The notes below the pieces were generated by a model that had not been told where the DNA came from, ran no database searches, and saw only the letters and a program-made list of their open reading frames with translations. DNA of 64,000 nucleotides from Actinomycetospora sp. NBRC 106378. Its GTDB lineage: Bacteria; Actinomycetota; Actinomycetes; Mycobacteriales; Pseudonocardiaceae. Below are positions 15,361 through 23,409 of this stretch, one piece after another. The position numbers were made by a program, and so were the translations under genes. Within the stretch, counting starts at the first letter, position 1. Each line of letters starts with the position of its first letter. Location: assembly GCF_030269685.1 (NCBI RefSeq), contig NZ_BSTT01000002.1, positions 1 through 64,000 of the forward strand, read 5' to 3'.

Positions 15361-15849
15361 GTGTCGGTCACCGACGACTACCTGAAGAACAACGAGACCT
15401 ACGTCGCGAACTTCCCCGGCGAGCTGCCGCTGCCGCCTGCCCGCAGGACGGCCGTCGTCGCCTGCATGGACGCCCGCGTGAACCCCTACGGCGCGCTGGG
15501 GCTGAAGGAGGGCGACTCGCACGTCATCCGCAACGCCGGCGGGATCGTCGCCGACGACACCGTCCGCTCGCTCGCGATCTCGCAGCACCTGCTCGGGACC
15601 GAGGAGATCATCCTCATCCACCACACCGACTGCGGGATGGTGACCTTCACCGACGAGCAGTTCGCCGACATCCTCGAGAAGGAGACGGGGGAGCGCCCGT
15701 CGTGGACCGCGAACGCCTTCCCCGACGCCGAGCAGGACGTCCGCGACTCGATCAAGCGGATCACCGACAGCCCGTTCATCAAGAACAAGGACTCGGTGCG
15801 CGGCTTCGTGATCGACGTGGCGACGGGGAAGCTGAACGAGGTGCAGTGA
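15361..15849 (+). CDS. Beta-carbonic anhydrase
   Basis: A 162-residue beta-class carbonic anhydrase. Zinc ligands are visible: C35 in ACMDAR (with the D37-R39 dyad), H88 and C91 in HHTDCGM. GDSHVIRNAGG (51-61) follows the first motif. It interconverts CO2 and bicarbonate in the cytoplasm. GTG start with GAGAGGAA upstream. It lies between the sulfur-leader units and the cysN end of the sulfate operon; no direct link to sulfur is evident. The 277 bp upstream contain no gene I can support. Confidence 0.93.
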   Translation: MSVTDDYLKNNETYVANFPGELPLPPARRTAVVACMDARVNPYGALGLKEGDSHVIRNAGGIVADDTVRSLAISQHLLGTEEIILIHHTDCGMVTFTDEQFADILEKETGERPSWTANAFPDAEQDVRDSIKRITDSPFIKNKDSVRGFVIDVATGKLNEVQ

Positions 15850-15864
15850 CCGCCTCTCCGCGTT

Positions 15865-15915
15865 GAGCGAAGGGCCCTCCCCGTCGAGTAGATCGGCCGA
15901 AGGGGCCCTTCGCTC
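15865..15915. terminator. Terminator hairpin after carbonic anhydrase
   Basis: GAGCGAAGGGCC (from 15865) pairs with GGGCCCTTCGCTC (to 15915); inner bases can extend the stem. It lies 15 bp past the carbonic anhydrase stop and is of the same family as the hairpin at 16028-16078. Confidence 0.75.
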
Positions 15916-16027
15916 GTTCCCGACGGCGGGTCGGTTGTGCGTTCGCGAGTGTGACCTGAGGCATCGCGCCAGGCGTCCCGCCGTGCCTGGTGTAGGCCTC
16001 GCGCGTGGAGCCGGGCGGCCCCGACAC

Positions 16028-16078
16028 GAGCGAAGGGCCCCTTCGGTCGATCTATCCGACCGAAAGGGCCCTTCACTC
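16028..16078. terminator. Terminator hairpin after the nirA-cysN operon
   Basis: Arms 16028-16049 and 16057-16078 pair over 22 bp with two mismatches and a seven-base loop; the ends read GAGCGAAGGGCCCC and AAGGGCCCTTCACTC. It is positioned 13 bp past the cysN stop codon. Confidence 0.78.
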
Positions 16079-16091
16079 AACGACAGGAGGA

Positions 16092-17369
16092 CTACGCGTC
16101 CACCGGCGTCGTCACCAACGGCCGCCCGACGAGCCCGGCCGCGAGCGTGTCGCCCGCCTGCGGGTCGATGACCAGGAACGAGCCCGTGGCCGCGACCGTG
16201 TCGTAGTCGTCGAGCGGCAGCGGCTCGGCGACCGTGATGGCGACGTGGCCGATGTCGTTGATCTCGAGCGTGCCCGGGTCGGCGTCGAGGGCCAGGGTCT
16301 GGATGTCCAGGCGGTCCTCGACGGCGGTGATCATGGCCTGCACCGTGTGCGTCCCGTGCTTGACCAGCAGGCGACGCCCGGGCGTGAGCGGCTTCTCGTG
16401 CAGCCACGCCAACGTCGCGGTGAACTCCGTGACCGGCTCCGGCGCCGACGACGTGGCCACGAGCACGGCACCGCGGGCGATGCCGAGGTCGTCCGCGAGG
16501 CGCAGCACGACACTGTCGCCGGCCGACGCGGAGGAGAGCGACGACGTGTACCGGTCGATGCCCTCGACGGTGGTCCGCTGCCCGTCCGGCAGCACCACCA
16601 CGGAGTCGCCGACCGACACCGAGCCCGCCGCGACGAGGCCAGCGTAGCCGCGATAGTCCGGGTACTCGGCCGAGCGCGGCCGGATCACGGTCTGCACGGG
16701 GAAGCGGAACGGCGCGGTGTCGTCCGGGCCGTCGACCGGGACCGACTCGAGGTGGTCGAGCAGCGTCGGGCCGTCGTACCAGGGAGTCCGCTCGGACTCC
16801 AGCACCACGTTGTCGCCCTTCTTGGCCGACACCGGGATCGTCACGACGGCGTCCTCGCTGTAGCCCAGGGCCGTGGTGTGGTCGCGGAACTCCTTGGCGA
16901 TCGTCAGGTAGGTCGCCTCGTCGTAGTCCACGAGGTCGATCTTGTTGACGGCGAGCACCAGGCGCGGCACCCGCAGCAGCGCCATGACGGCGGCGTGGCG
17001 ACGGGTCTGCTCGACCACGCCGTGCCGCGCGTCGACCAGCAGCACCGCGAGCTGCGCGGTGGACGCGCCGGTCACGGTGTTGCGGGTGTACTGCACGTGG
17101 CCGGGGGTGTCGGCCAGCACGAAGGACCGCGTCGGCGTCGCGAAGTAGCGGTACGCCACGTCGATCGTGATGCCCTGCTCCCGCTCCGAGCGCAGGCCGT
17201 CGACCAGCAGCGACAGGTCGGGCTCGCCGTCGGCGCTCTTCGACGCCCGCTCCACGGCCTCGAGCTGGTCGGCCAGCACCGACTTGGTGTCGTAGAGCAG
17301 CCGACCGACGAGCGTGGACTTGCCGTCGTCGACCGAGCCCGCCGTCGCGAGCCGCAGGAGATCGGTCAT
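16092..17369 (-). CDS. cysN: Sulfate adenylyltransferase subunit 1 (GTPase) CysN
   Basis: A 425-residue elongation-factor-like GTPase, the regulatory subunit of ATP sulfurylase that drives APS synthesis from sulfate and ATP. G1 is GSVDDGKST (11-19), G3 is DTPGH (87-91) and G4 is NKID (142-145); beta-barrel domains follow. The length shows that it lacks the C-terminal CysC (APS kinase) domain often fused in mycobacteria, and no cysC is nearby, so APS is probably reduced directly by CysH. It is the last gene of the operon, 34 bp after cysD. Confidence 0.95.
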   Translation of the reverse strand: MTDLLRLATAGSVDDGKSTLVGRLLYDTKSVLADQLEAVERASKSADGEPDLSLLVDGLRSEREQGITIDVAYRYFATPTRSFVLADTPGHVQYTRNTVTGASTAQLAVLLVDARHGVVEQTRRHAAVMALLRVPRLVLAVNKIDLVDYDEATYLTIAKEFRDHTTALGYSEDAVVTIPVSAKKGDNVVLESERTPWYDGPTLLDHLESVPVDGPDDTAPFRFPVQTVIRPRSAEYPDYRGYAGLVAAGSVSVGDSVVVLPDGQRTTVEGIDRYTSSLSSASAGDSVVLRLADDLGIARGAVLVATSSAPEPVTEFTATLAWLHEKPLTPGRRLLVKHGTHTVQAMITAVEDRLDIQTLALDADPGTLEINDIGHVAITVAEPLPLDDYDTVAATGSFLVIDPQAGDTLAAGLVGRPLVTTPVDA

Positions 17370-17403
17370 CGGGTCCAGCTCCGCTCCGCTGCGTGTCCCG
17401 CCA

Positions 17404-18324
17404 TCAGAAGTAGCCTTCCTTCTTGCGATCTTCCATGGCCGCCTCGGAGAGCCGGTCGTCGGCGCGCGTGGCGCCGCGCTCGGTCAGCCGCGACTCGCGG
17501 ACCTCGGCGAGCACCTCGTCGAGCGTCGTGGCCGCCGACTCGACCGCTCCGGTGCAGGAGCCGTCGCCGACGGTCCGGTAGCGGACGGTCTTCGTGATGA
17601 CCTCTTCGCCGTCGCGCGGACCGCCCCACGGACCCGACGTCAGCCACATCCCGTCGCGGGCGAACACGTCGCGGGTGTGCGCGTAGTAGATCGTCGGCAG
17701 GTCGATCTCCTCGCGCTGGATGTAGCGCCAGACGTCGAGCTCGGTCCAGTTCGACAGCGGGAACACGCGCACGTGCTCGCCCGGCTTGTGGCGCCCGTTG
17801 TAGAGGTTCCACAGCTCCGGCCGCTGGCGACTCGGCTCCCACGCGCCGAAGGCGGTGCGCAGCGAGAAGATGCGCTCCTTCGCCCGGGCCCGCTCCTCGT
17901 CGCGGCGACCGCCGCCGAACACCGCGTCGTGGCGGTGGTCGGCGATCGCGTCGAGCAGCGGCGTGGTCTGCAGCGGGTTGCGGGTGCCGTCGGCGCGCTC
18001 GGACAGACGCCCGTCGTCGATGTAGTCCTGGACGCTGGCCACTTCGAGGGTCAGCCCGTACCGCTCGACGACGGCGTCGCGGAAGGCGATGACCTCGTCG
18101 AAGTTGTGCCCGGTGTCGACGTGCAGCACCGGGAACGGGATGGGCGCCGGCCAGAACGCCTTGTGCGCGAGGTGAACCAGCAGCATCGAGTCCTTGCCGC
18201 CGGAGAAGAGGATCACGGGGCGGTCGAACTCGCCGGCGACCTCACGCATGACGTGGATCGCCTCGGACTCGAGGACGTCGAGCTGGTCGGTGGCCGCGGA
18301 CAGCGGCGTGATGTCGACGCTCAT
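17404..18324 (-). CDS. cysD: Sulfate adenylyltransferase subunit 2 CysD
   Basis: A 306-residue PP-loop adenylyltransferase subunit with SGGKDS at 41-46, HVDTGHNF, then FGGGRRDEERARAKER and FPLSNWTELDVW. It forms APS from ATP and sulfate with CysN. Its ATG overlaps the cysH stop by four bases (ATGA), so translation is coupled. An open frame continues upstream, but only this start gives the normal length. Confidence 0.96.
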   Translation of the reverse strand: MSVDITPLSAATDQLDVLESEAIHVMREVAGEFDRPVILFSGGKDSMLLVHLAHKAFWPAPIPFPVLHVDTGHNFDEVIAFRDAVVERYGLTLEVASVQDYIDDGRLSERADGTRNPLQTTPLLDAIADHRHDAVFGGGRRDEERARAKERIFSLRTAFGAWEPSRQRPELWNLYNGRHKPGEHVRVFPLSNWTELDVWRYIQREEIDLPTIYYAHTRDVFARDGMWLTSGPWGGPRDGEEVITKTVRYRTVGDGSCTGAVESAATTLDEVLAEVRESRLTERGATRADDRLSEAAMEDRKKEGYF

Positions 18325-19040
18325 CCGTGCAACCCGCATTCGGTCTTGGTGAAGCCCGCCCAGCGGCCGCTGCGCGGGTCGGCGCCGGGCGCCGGCTTGG
18401 CCGTGCAGGGCTGACAGCCGATCGACGGGTAGCCCTCGCCGACCAACGGGTTGACCAGCACCGCGTGCTCGGCGATGTAGGCGTCCATCTGCTCGTCGGA
18501 CCAGTGCGCGATCGGGTTGACCTTCGCCAGCCCGTGCCGCTCGTCCCACGTGACCAGCGGGGTGTTCGCGCGGGTCGGGGCCTCGACGCGACGCACGCCG
18601 GTCACCCAGGCGTCGTAGCGCGCGAGGGTCTCCTTGAGCGGCACGACCTTGCGCATCTCGCAGCAGGCGCCCGGGTCGGTCGCGAAGAGGTTCTTCCCGA
18701 ACTCGGCGTCCTGCTCGGCGACCGTCCGCTGCGGGTGCGCCTCGACGATGTTCACCCCGTAGACGTGGGCGACCGCGTCGCGGGTCCCGAGGGTCTCGGC
18801 GAAGTGGTAGCCGGTCTCGAGGAACAGCACGTCGACGCCGGGGCGCGCCTCGGCGCCGAGCTTCACCAGCACCGCGTCCTGCATGTTCGACGCGACGATC
18901 AGCCGGTCGCCGTAGGTCTCGGCGGCCCACGCCAGGATCTGCCGGGTGAGCTCGACGTGGTCGGTCGTGCCCTCCAGCGCGGCGAAGTGCTCACCGGCGG
19001 CCAGGGCGTCGGCCCGGGTCCGGTCCTCGATGCTGGTCAT
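18321..19040 (-). CDS. cysH: APS reductase (CysH, 4Fe-4S type)
   Basis: A 239-residue phosphoadenylylsulfate/adenylylsulfate reductase. The cysteine pattern CC at 126-127 and CxxC at 209-212 binds a 4Fe-4S cluster, which marks the assimilatory APS-reducing type; the C-terminal ECGLH (234-238) holds the catalytic cysteine. It reduces APS to sulfite and AMP with thioredoxin. The ATG overlaps the stop of the small zinc-ribbon gene (ATGA), and the end overlaps cysD. Confidence 0.96.
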   Translation of the reverse strand: MTSIEDRTRADALAAGEHFAALEGTTDHVELTRQILAWAAETYGDRLIVASNMQDAVLVKLGAEARPGVDVLFLETGYHFAETLGTRDAVAHVYGVNIVEAHPQRTVAEQDAEFGKNLFATDPGACCEMRKVVPLKETLARYDAWVTGVRRVEAPTRANTPLVTWDERHGLAKVNPIAHWSDEQMDAYIAEHAVLVNPLVGEGYPSIGCQPCTAKPAPGADPRSGRWAGFTKTECGLHG

Positions 19041-19165
19041 GCGGCCACTCCCGTGACGACGAAGGTGCTGCGGCAGTCGGCGCACTCCCAGGCGTTCTCG
19101 GGGGTCTCCCGGGGGCGCAGGTCCTGCTCGCCGCAGTAGGGGCAGTACTGGATCGCCAACCTCAC
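19037..19165 (-). CDS. Small four-cysteine (zinc-ribbon/rubredoxin-like) protein between nirA and cysH
   Basis: A 42-residue GTG-started protein with two CxxC pairs (CPYC near 8-11 and CADC near 29-32) and a Trp before the second pair. This could bind zinc or a single iron. It overlaps nirA (GTGA) and cysH (ATGA), so it is made in step with both enzymes. A small ORF in the same place is known from actinomycete sulfate-assimilation operons such as that of Streptomyces, where its function is also unclear. A role in electron transfer or cluster handling for CysH or NirA is a guess. Confidence 0.85.
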   Translation of the reverse strand: MRLAIQYCPYCGEQDLRPRETPENAWECADCRSTFVVTGVAA

Positions 19166-20934
19166 TGGAGTCGGCCTTCTTCCGCCCGGAGCGCCCACTG
19201 GGCGAAGCGCTCGCCGTCGTGGCGCTCGGAGACGAACGCCCGGACCAGCCGCTCCACGTACGGCCCGAGGTCGGCGGAGAGGACCTTGTGGCCGCGCAGC
19301 TTGCGCCCGAAACCGGAGTCGAGGCCCAGCCCGCCCCCGAGGTGCACCTGGAAGCCCGCGGCGGGGTTGCCGTCCGCGTCGTTGACGATCTGGCCCTTGA
19401 GTCCGATGTCGGCGACCTGGATCCGCGCGCACGAGTTCGGGCAGCCGTTGAGATGGATCGAGATCGGGGTCTCGAGCTCCCCGGCGACGTCCGCGCACAG
19501 CTGCTCGAGCTCGGTGACGAGGTCACCCGCCCGGTTCTTCGTGTCGACGAACGCGAGCTTGCAGAACTCGAGCCCGGTGCAGGCCATCGTCGAGCGGCGG
19601 AAGACGCTCGGCCGCGCGGGCAGCCCGAGGTGGTCCAGCGCCGTCGTCAGGGTCTCGACCTGCTCGGACGGCACGTCCAGGACCAGGATCTTCTGGTACG
19701 GCGTGAGCCGGACGCGGGTCGATCCGACGTCCTCGGCGGCCTTCGCGACGCCGACCAGCGTGGAGCCGGAGGTGCGGCCGGCGGGCGGCGCGACGCCGAC
19801 GTACTTGCGGCCGTCGGTCTGGTCGTGCACGCCGACGTGGTCGATCGTGCCGGCGATCGCCTCGGGGGCCGGGCCGTCGATCAGCTTCCGGTGCAGGTAC
19901 TCGTCCTCCATGACCTGCCGGAACTTCTCGGCGCCCCAGTCGGCGATGAGGAACTTGATGCGGGCGCGGGTGCGCAGCCGCCGGTAGCCGTAGTCGCGGA
20001 AGACCTGGACGACGGCGTGCCAGACGTCCGGGACCTCCTCCAGCGGCACCCAGGCGCCCAGCCGCACCGCGAGCTTCGGGTTGGTCGAGAGCCCGCCGCC
20101 GACGTGCAGGTCGAAGCCCGGGCCGTGCTCGGGGTGGTCGACCCCGACGAAGCTGACGTCGTTGACCTCGTGCGCCACGTCCTGCTGGCCCGAGATCGCC
20201 GTCTTGAACTTGCGGGGCAGGTTCGACAACGAGCGGTCGCCGATGTACCGCGCGACGATCTCGGTGATCGCCGGCGTGCCGTCGATGATCTCGTCGGCGC
20301 TGATCCCGGCGACGGGGGAGCCGAGGACCACGCGCGGGCAGTCACCGCAGGCCTCCGTCGTCGTGAGCCCCACGCCCTCGAGGCGGCGCCAGATCTCCGG
20401 GACGTCCTCGACGCGGATCCAGTGCAGCTGGATGTTCTCGCGGTCGGTGACGTCGGCGGTGTCCCGCGCGAAGGTCTGGGAGATCTCGCCGATGACGCGC
20501 AGCTGCTCGGTGGTCAGCGCCCCGCCGTCGACCCGGACGCGCAGCATGAAGTACGAGGCGTCGAGCTCCTCCTCCTCCACGTGACCGGTGTCGGTCCCGG
20601 GGAAGCCCTCGGCGCGCTGGGTGTAGAGGCCCATCCAGCGGAAGCGCCCGCGCAGGTCGGCCGGGTCGATCGAGTCGAAGCCGCGGTGGGCGTAGATGTT
20701 CTCGATCCGCGCCCGCACGTTCAGCGGGTTGTCGTCCTTCTTGGACTGCTCGTTCTTGTTCAGCGGCTCGCGGTAGCCCAGCTTCCACTGGCCCTCGGCC
20801 TTGCCCTTGCGGGCGCGCTTGGGAGCCGGCGTGACCGGCTTGTCCTCGACGTCACCACGCATGCCGACGGAGGTCGTCTCGGCGTACGACTGCTCGGGAG
20901 TCGTGGCACCTTCGCTGGACGGGGCGCTGGTCAT
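19162..20934 (-). CDS. nirA: Ferredoxin-dependent sulfite (nitrite) reductase, NirA/SirA type
   Basis: A 590-residue siroheme-4Fe-4S enzyme. The cluster ligands follow C-x5-C-x39-C-x3-C (C452, C458, C498, C502), and two siroheme half-domains are recognisable (repeats around 65-330 and 360-560). In mycobacteria the homologue acts as sulfite reductase, and the operon with cysH, cysD and cysN makes that the likely activity here: sulfite to sulfide with electrons from ferredoxin. The first 60 residues are polar and lysine-rich. Leader peptide 8 and a 10-bp hairpin lie upstream. Confidence 0.94.
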   Translation of the reverse strand: MTSAPSSEGATTPEQSYAETTSVGMRGDVEDKPVTPAPKRARKGKAEGQWKLGYREPLNKNEQSKKDDNPLNVRARIENIYAHRGFDSIDPADLRGRFRWMGLYTQRAEGFPGTDTGHVEEEELDASYFMLRVRVDGGALTTEQLRVIGEISQTFARDTADVTDRENIQLHWIRVEDVPEIWRRLEGVGLTTTEACGDCPRVVLGSPVAGISADEIIDGTPAITEIVARYIGDRSLSNLPRKFKTAISGQQDVAHEVNDVSFVGVDHPEHGPGFDLHVGGGLSTNPKLAVRLGAWVPLEEVPDVWHAVVQVFRDYGYRRLRTRARIKFLIADWGAEKFRQVMEDEYLHRKLIDGPAPEAIAGTIDHVGVHDQTDGRKYVGVAPPAGRTSGSTLVGVAKAAEDVGSTRVRLTPYQKILVLDVPSEQVETLTTALDHLGLPARPSVFRRSTMACTGLEFCKLAFVDTKNRAGDLVTELEQLCADVAGELETPISIHLNGCPNSCARIQVADIGLKGQIVNDADGNPAAGFQVHLGGGLGLDSGFGRKLRGHKVLSADLGPYVERLVRAFVSERHDGERFAQWALRAEEGRLQ

Positions 20935-20956
20935 CGGTGGTGCGTCCTCACAGACG

Positions 20957-20995
20957 CAGGCGCGCGTGTTCCCGACGGCGGGTCGCGCGCGCCTG
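20957..20995. promoter_or_regulatory. Hairpin between leader 8 and nirA (candidate attenuator)
   Basis: Arms CAGGCGCGCG (20957-20966) and CGCGCGCCTG (20986-20995) pair perfectly. The 19-base loop contains the dispersed motif TTCCCGACGGCGGGTC. It lies 22 bp ahead of the nirA start and 50 bp after the leader stop, in the place of an attenuator; no T-tract follows on the transcribed strand. Confidence 0.5.
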
Positions 20996-21045
20996 CTGAC
21001 GATCGTGGTGGTGGGGTGCCCGTCGAGGGCGTCAGCGGCGGTGCC

Positions 21046-21111
21046 TCAGCACGCCGGGCAGAGTGCGCTGGAGACACGCGCGAGGTCGACATGACGTCGA
21101 CCGACGAGCAT
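21046..21111 (-). CDS. Sulfur-type leader peptide 8 (21 aa), upstream of the nirA operon
   Basis: An ATG-started 21-codon ORF ending RRHVDLARVSSALCPAC, with the stop immediately after the second of two Cys codons. Being attached to a bona fide sulfate-assimilation operon, it anchors the sulfur assignment of the whole leader family. Polycysteine leader ORFs that sense cysteine are known from mycobacteria, but their sequence differs from this HVDL type. Confidence 0.88.
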   Translation of the reverse strand: MLVGRRHVDLARVSSALCPAC

Positions 21112-21191
21112 CGGGTCCAGTGCACGCACGGGGACGAGCGTGCCACGTCGTTGCGCGTGATTCCACCGGCGGCCGCTGTGGGGTCCCCCTC

Positions 21192-21238
21192 GTGGCAGGA
21201 AAGCGTCGTTGCTTGCACCCAGTGGCAGGAAGGCCACA
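21192..21238. repeat. GTGGCAGGAAAGCG repeat, copy 1
   Basis: GTGGCAGGAAAGCGTCGTTG followed by CTTGCACCCA and a second, direct GTGGCAGGAAGGCCAC. It lies between leader 8 and hemW (divergent). Copies at 25807-25855, 32009-32063 and 46568-46614. Confidence 0.75.
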
Positions 21239-21255
21239 TCGTCGGCACGCGCACA

Positions 21256-22500
21256 ATGGACGGCGTGCCCTCCGTGCCCCCCGGCGGTGAACCCGCCCCG
21301 GCCGACGGCTCGCTCCCGCCCGACGCGCTCACCGGGCTGGGGACGCGCCCGTTCGGCGTCTACGTCCACGTGCCCTTCTGCGCGACCCGCTGCGGGTACT
21401 GCGACTTCAACACCTACACCGCCTCCGACCTGGGCCTGACCAGCACGGACGACCCCGCCTCGCCCGCCAGCTGGCTCGAGGGCCTCCGTCGGGAACTCGA
21501 CCTCGCCACCCGCGTGCTCGGCTCGCCCCCGCCCGCCGACACGGTCTTCCTCGGCGGCGGCACGCCGTCGCTGCTCGGGGCGGAGGGGCTCACAGCCGTC
21601 CTCGACGCGATCCGGTCGACGTTCGGCCTCGCGCCCGGCGCCGAGGTGACCACCGAGGCCAACCCCGAGTCGACCGACCCCGCGCTGCTCGCCGCGATCG
21701 CCGACGCCGGGTACACGCGGCTCTCGCTCGGGATGCAGTCCGACGTCGACCACGTCCTCGCCGTGCTCGACCGTCGCCACACCCCGGGCGCGGCGGTCTC
21801 GGTCGCCCGCACCGCGCTCGACGCGGGTCTGCGCCACGTCAACCTCGACCTCATCTACGGCACGCCCACCGAGACCGACGACGACCTCCGCCGCTCGCTC
21901 GACGCCGTCCTCGCCTCCGGCGCCGACCACGTCTCGGCCTACTCGCTCATCGTCGAGGACGGCACCGCCCTGGCCCGCCGGGTCGCCCGCGGCGAGCTCC
22001 CGATGCCCGACGACGACGTCCTCGCCGACCGCTACGAGATCGTCGACGACGTCCTCGCCGCGCACGGGTTCGGTTGGTACGAGGTGTCGAACTGGGCGCG
22101 CAGCCTCGAAGGACGCTGCCGGCACAACCTCGGCTACTGGTCCGGCGGCGACTGGTGGGGCGCCGGCCCGGGCGCGCACTCCCACGTCGGCGGCGTCCGC
22201 TGGTGGAACGTCCGCCACCCCGCCCGCTACTCCAAGCAGCTGGCCGCGGGGGAGTCGCCCGCCGAGGCGCGCGAGCTGCTCACCCCGGCCGACCGGCACG
22301 TCGAGCAGGTCCTCCTCGCGCTGCGCACGGTCGAGGGCCTCCCGGAGCGGGTTCTCGACGACGACGGCCGCACGGCCGCCGAGCAGGCGGTCCGCGACGG
22401 CCTGCTCGACGACGGGTCCTGGGCCCGCGGGCAGGCGGTGCTCACCCGGCACGGTCGGCTGCTCGCCGACGGGGTCGCGATCGCCCTGACGGGAGCCTGA
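21256..22500 (+). CDS. hemW: HemW-like radical SAM protein
   Basis: A 414-residue radical SAM protein of the coproporphyrinogen-III-oxidase-like HemW group. The CxxxCxxC cluster motif is at C42, C46 and C49 with the following DF. GGGTPSLL (about 100) and HVNLDLIYGTPTET (about 195-208) follow, with the HemW C-terminal domain RHNLGYWSGGDWWGAGPGAHSH. HemW is a heme chaperone rather than an oxidase. The ATG is chosen at the start of the conserved part; an alternative GTG is nine bases downstream. Its stop overlaps the next start (TGATG). Confidence 0.93.
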   Translation: MDGVPSVPPGGEPAPADGSLPPDALTGLGTRPFGVYVHVPFCATRCGYCDFNTYTASDLGLTSTDDPASPASWLEGLRRELDLATRVLGSPPPADTVFLGGGTPSLLGAEGLTAVLDAIRSTFGLAPGAEVTTEANPESTDPALLAAIADAGYTRLSLGMQSDVDHVLAVLDRRHTPGAAVSVARTALDAGLRHVNLDLIYGTPTETDDDLRRSLDAVLASGADHVSAYSLIVEDGTALARRVARGELPMPDDDVLADRYEIVDDVLAAHGFGWYEVSNWARSLEGRCRHNLGYWSGGDWWGAGPGAHSHVGGVRWWNVRHPARYSKQLAAGESPAEARELLTPADRHVEQVLLALRTVEGLPERVLDDDGRTAAEQAVRDGLLDDGSWARGQAVLTRHGRLLADGVAIALTGA

Positions 22501-23357
22501 TGACGCTGCCCGACCCGCTCCGCATCGCGCTCCCGGACGTCACGCTGTCCGTGTACGACGTCGGGTCCGGCCCGGCGGTGCTGCTCCTGCACGGCTTCCC
22601 CGACCGGGCGACGCTCTGGCGCGCGCAGATCGAGCGCCTCGTCGACGCCGGGTACCGCGTGCTCGCGCCCGACCTGCGCGGGTTCGGCGACAGCGACCGT
22701 CCCGACGACGTCGCGGCCTACCGCATCCGCCACTCCGTGGCCGACGTGGTGGCCCTGCTGCGCGAGCGCGGGGTGGACGAGATCGTCGTGGTCGGCCACG
22801 ACTACGGCGCGGCCGTCGGCTGGGCGCTCGCGATGTCCTCGGACGTGGTGCGCGGGTACGTGGCGCTGTCGGTCGGACACCCCAACGCCTTCCGCGCTGC
22901 GGGCCTCCCGCAGCGCGGCCTGTCCTGGTACATGCTCTGGTTCCTCCACCCCGGTGTGGCCGAGACGGTGCTGCCCGCGGACGACTGGGCCTTCCTCCGC
23001 CGCTGGGCCCACCCCGGCACCGAGGACGACGAGCTGGTCCGCACCCAGATCGACGACCTCGCCCGTCCGGGCGCCCTCTCCGCGGGCCTGTCCTGGTACC
23101 GCGCCAACGTCGACCCGCGGACCTTCGCCGACGAGCACCCGGTGGATCTGCCGCCGATCACGTGTCCGGTGCTCGGCCTGATCGGGGCGGAGGACGTCGC
23201 GCTGACCGAGGCGCAGATGGCCGGGTCCGCCCCGTACGTCACCGGCGGCTTCGACTGCGTGACGCTGCCGGGCGCGGGCCACTGGCTCCCGGCCCGGCAC
23301 GCGGACGCCGTGACTGAGCACCTGCTGGCGTTCCTCGACCGCCTCCCCACCCGGTGA
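22500..23357 (+). CDS. Alpha/beta hydrolase (epoxide hydrolase-like)
   Basis: A 285-residue alpha/beta hydrolase. HGFPD (31-35) is the oxyanion-hole loop, GHDYGAAVGW (99-108) holds the aspartate nucleophile D101 typical of epoxide hydrolases and haloalkane dehalogenases, and GAGHWLP near the end holds the catalytic histidine. It is translationally coupled to hemW (TGATG), although a functional link is not obvious. Confidence 0.9.
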   Translation: MTLPDPLRIALPDVTLSVYDVGSGPAVLLLHGFPDRATLWRAQIERLVDAGYRVLAPDLRGFGDSDRPDDVAAYRIRHSVADVVALLRERGVDEIVVVGHDYGAAVGWALAMSSDVVRGYVALSVGHPNAFRAAGLPQRGLSWYMLWFLHPGVAETVLPADDWAFLRRWAHPGTEDDELVRTQIDDLARPGALSAGLSWYRANVDPRTFADEHPVDLPPITCPVLGLIGAEDVALTEAQMAGSAPYVTGGFDCVTLPGAGHWLPARHADAVTEHLLAFLDRLPTR

Positions 23358-23407
23358 GCGAACGGCACTCTCGCGCACGTAGATGCTGCGAGCGTGCCGC
23401 TCGTGCA
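23357..23407. terminator. Bidirectional terminator-type hairpin (second copy)
   Basis: GAGCGAACGGCAC (23357-23369) and GTGCCGCTCGTGC (23395-23407) pair with two mismatches; the loop (CTCGCGCACGTAGATGCTGC) is nearly identical to that at 5920-5970. It lies between convergent genes and starts inside the stop codon of the hydrolase. Confidence 0.72.
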
Positions 23408-23409
23408 GC

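Noticed and set aside
16092-17369. CysN-CysC fusion
   Set aside because: The 425-residue length ends after the beta-barrel domains; there is no APS kinase P-loop at the C-terminus.
19219-21255. Very long open frame on the + strand opposite nirA and running into hemW
   Set aside because: It is the antisense shadow of a high-GC gene; the residues are low-complexity (Asp/Arg/Val rich), and conserved HemW sequence begins only at 21256.
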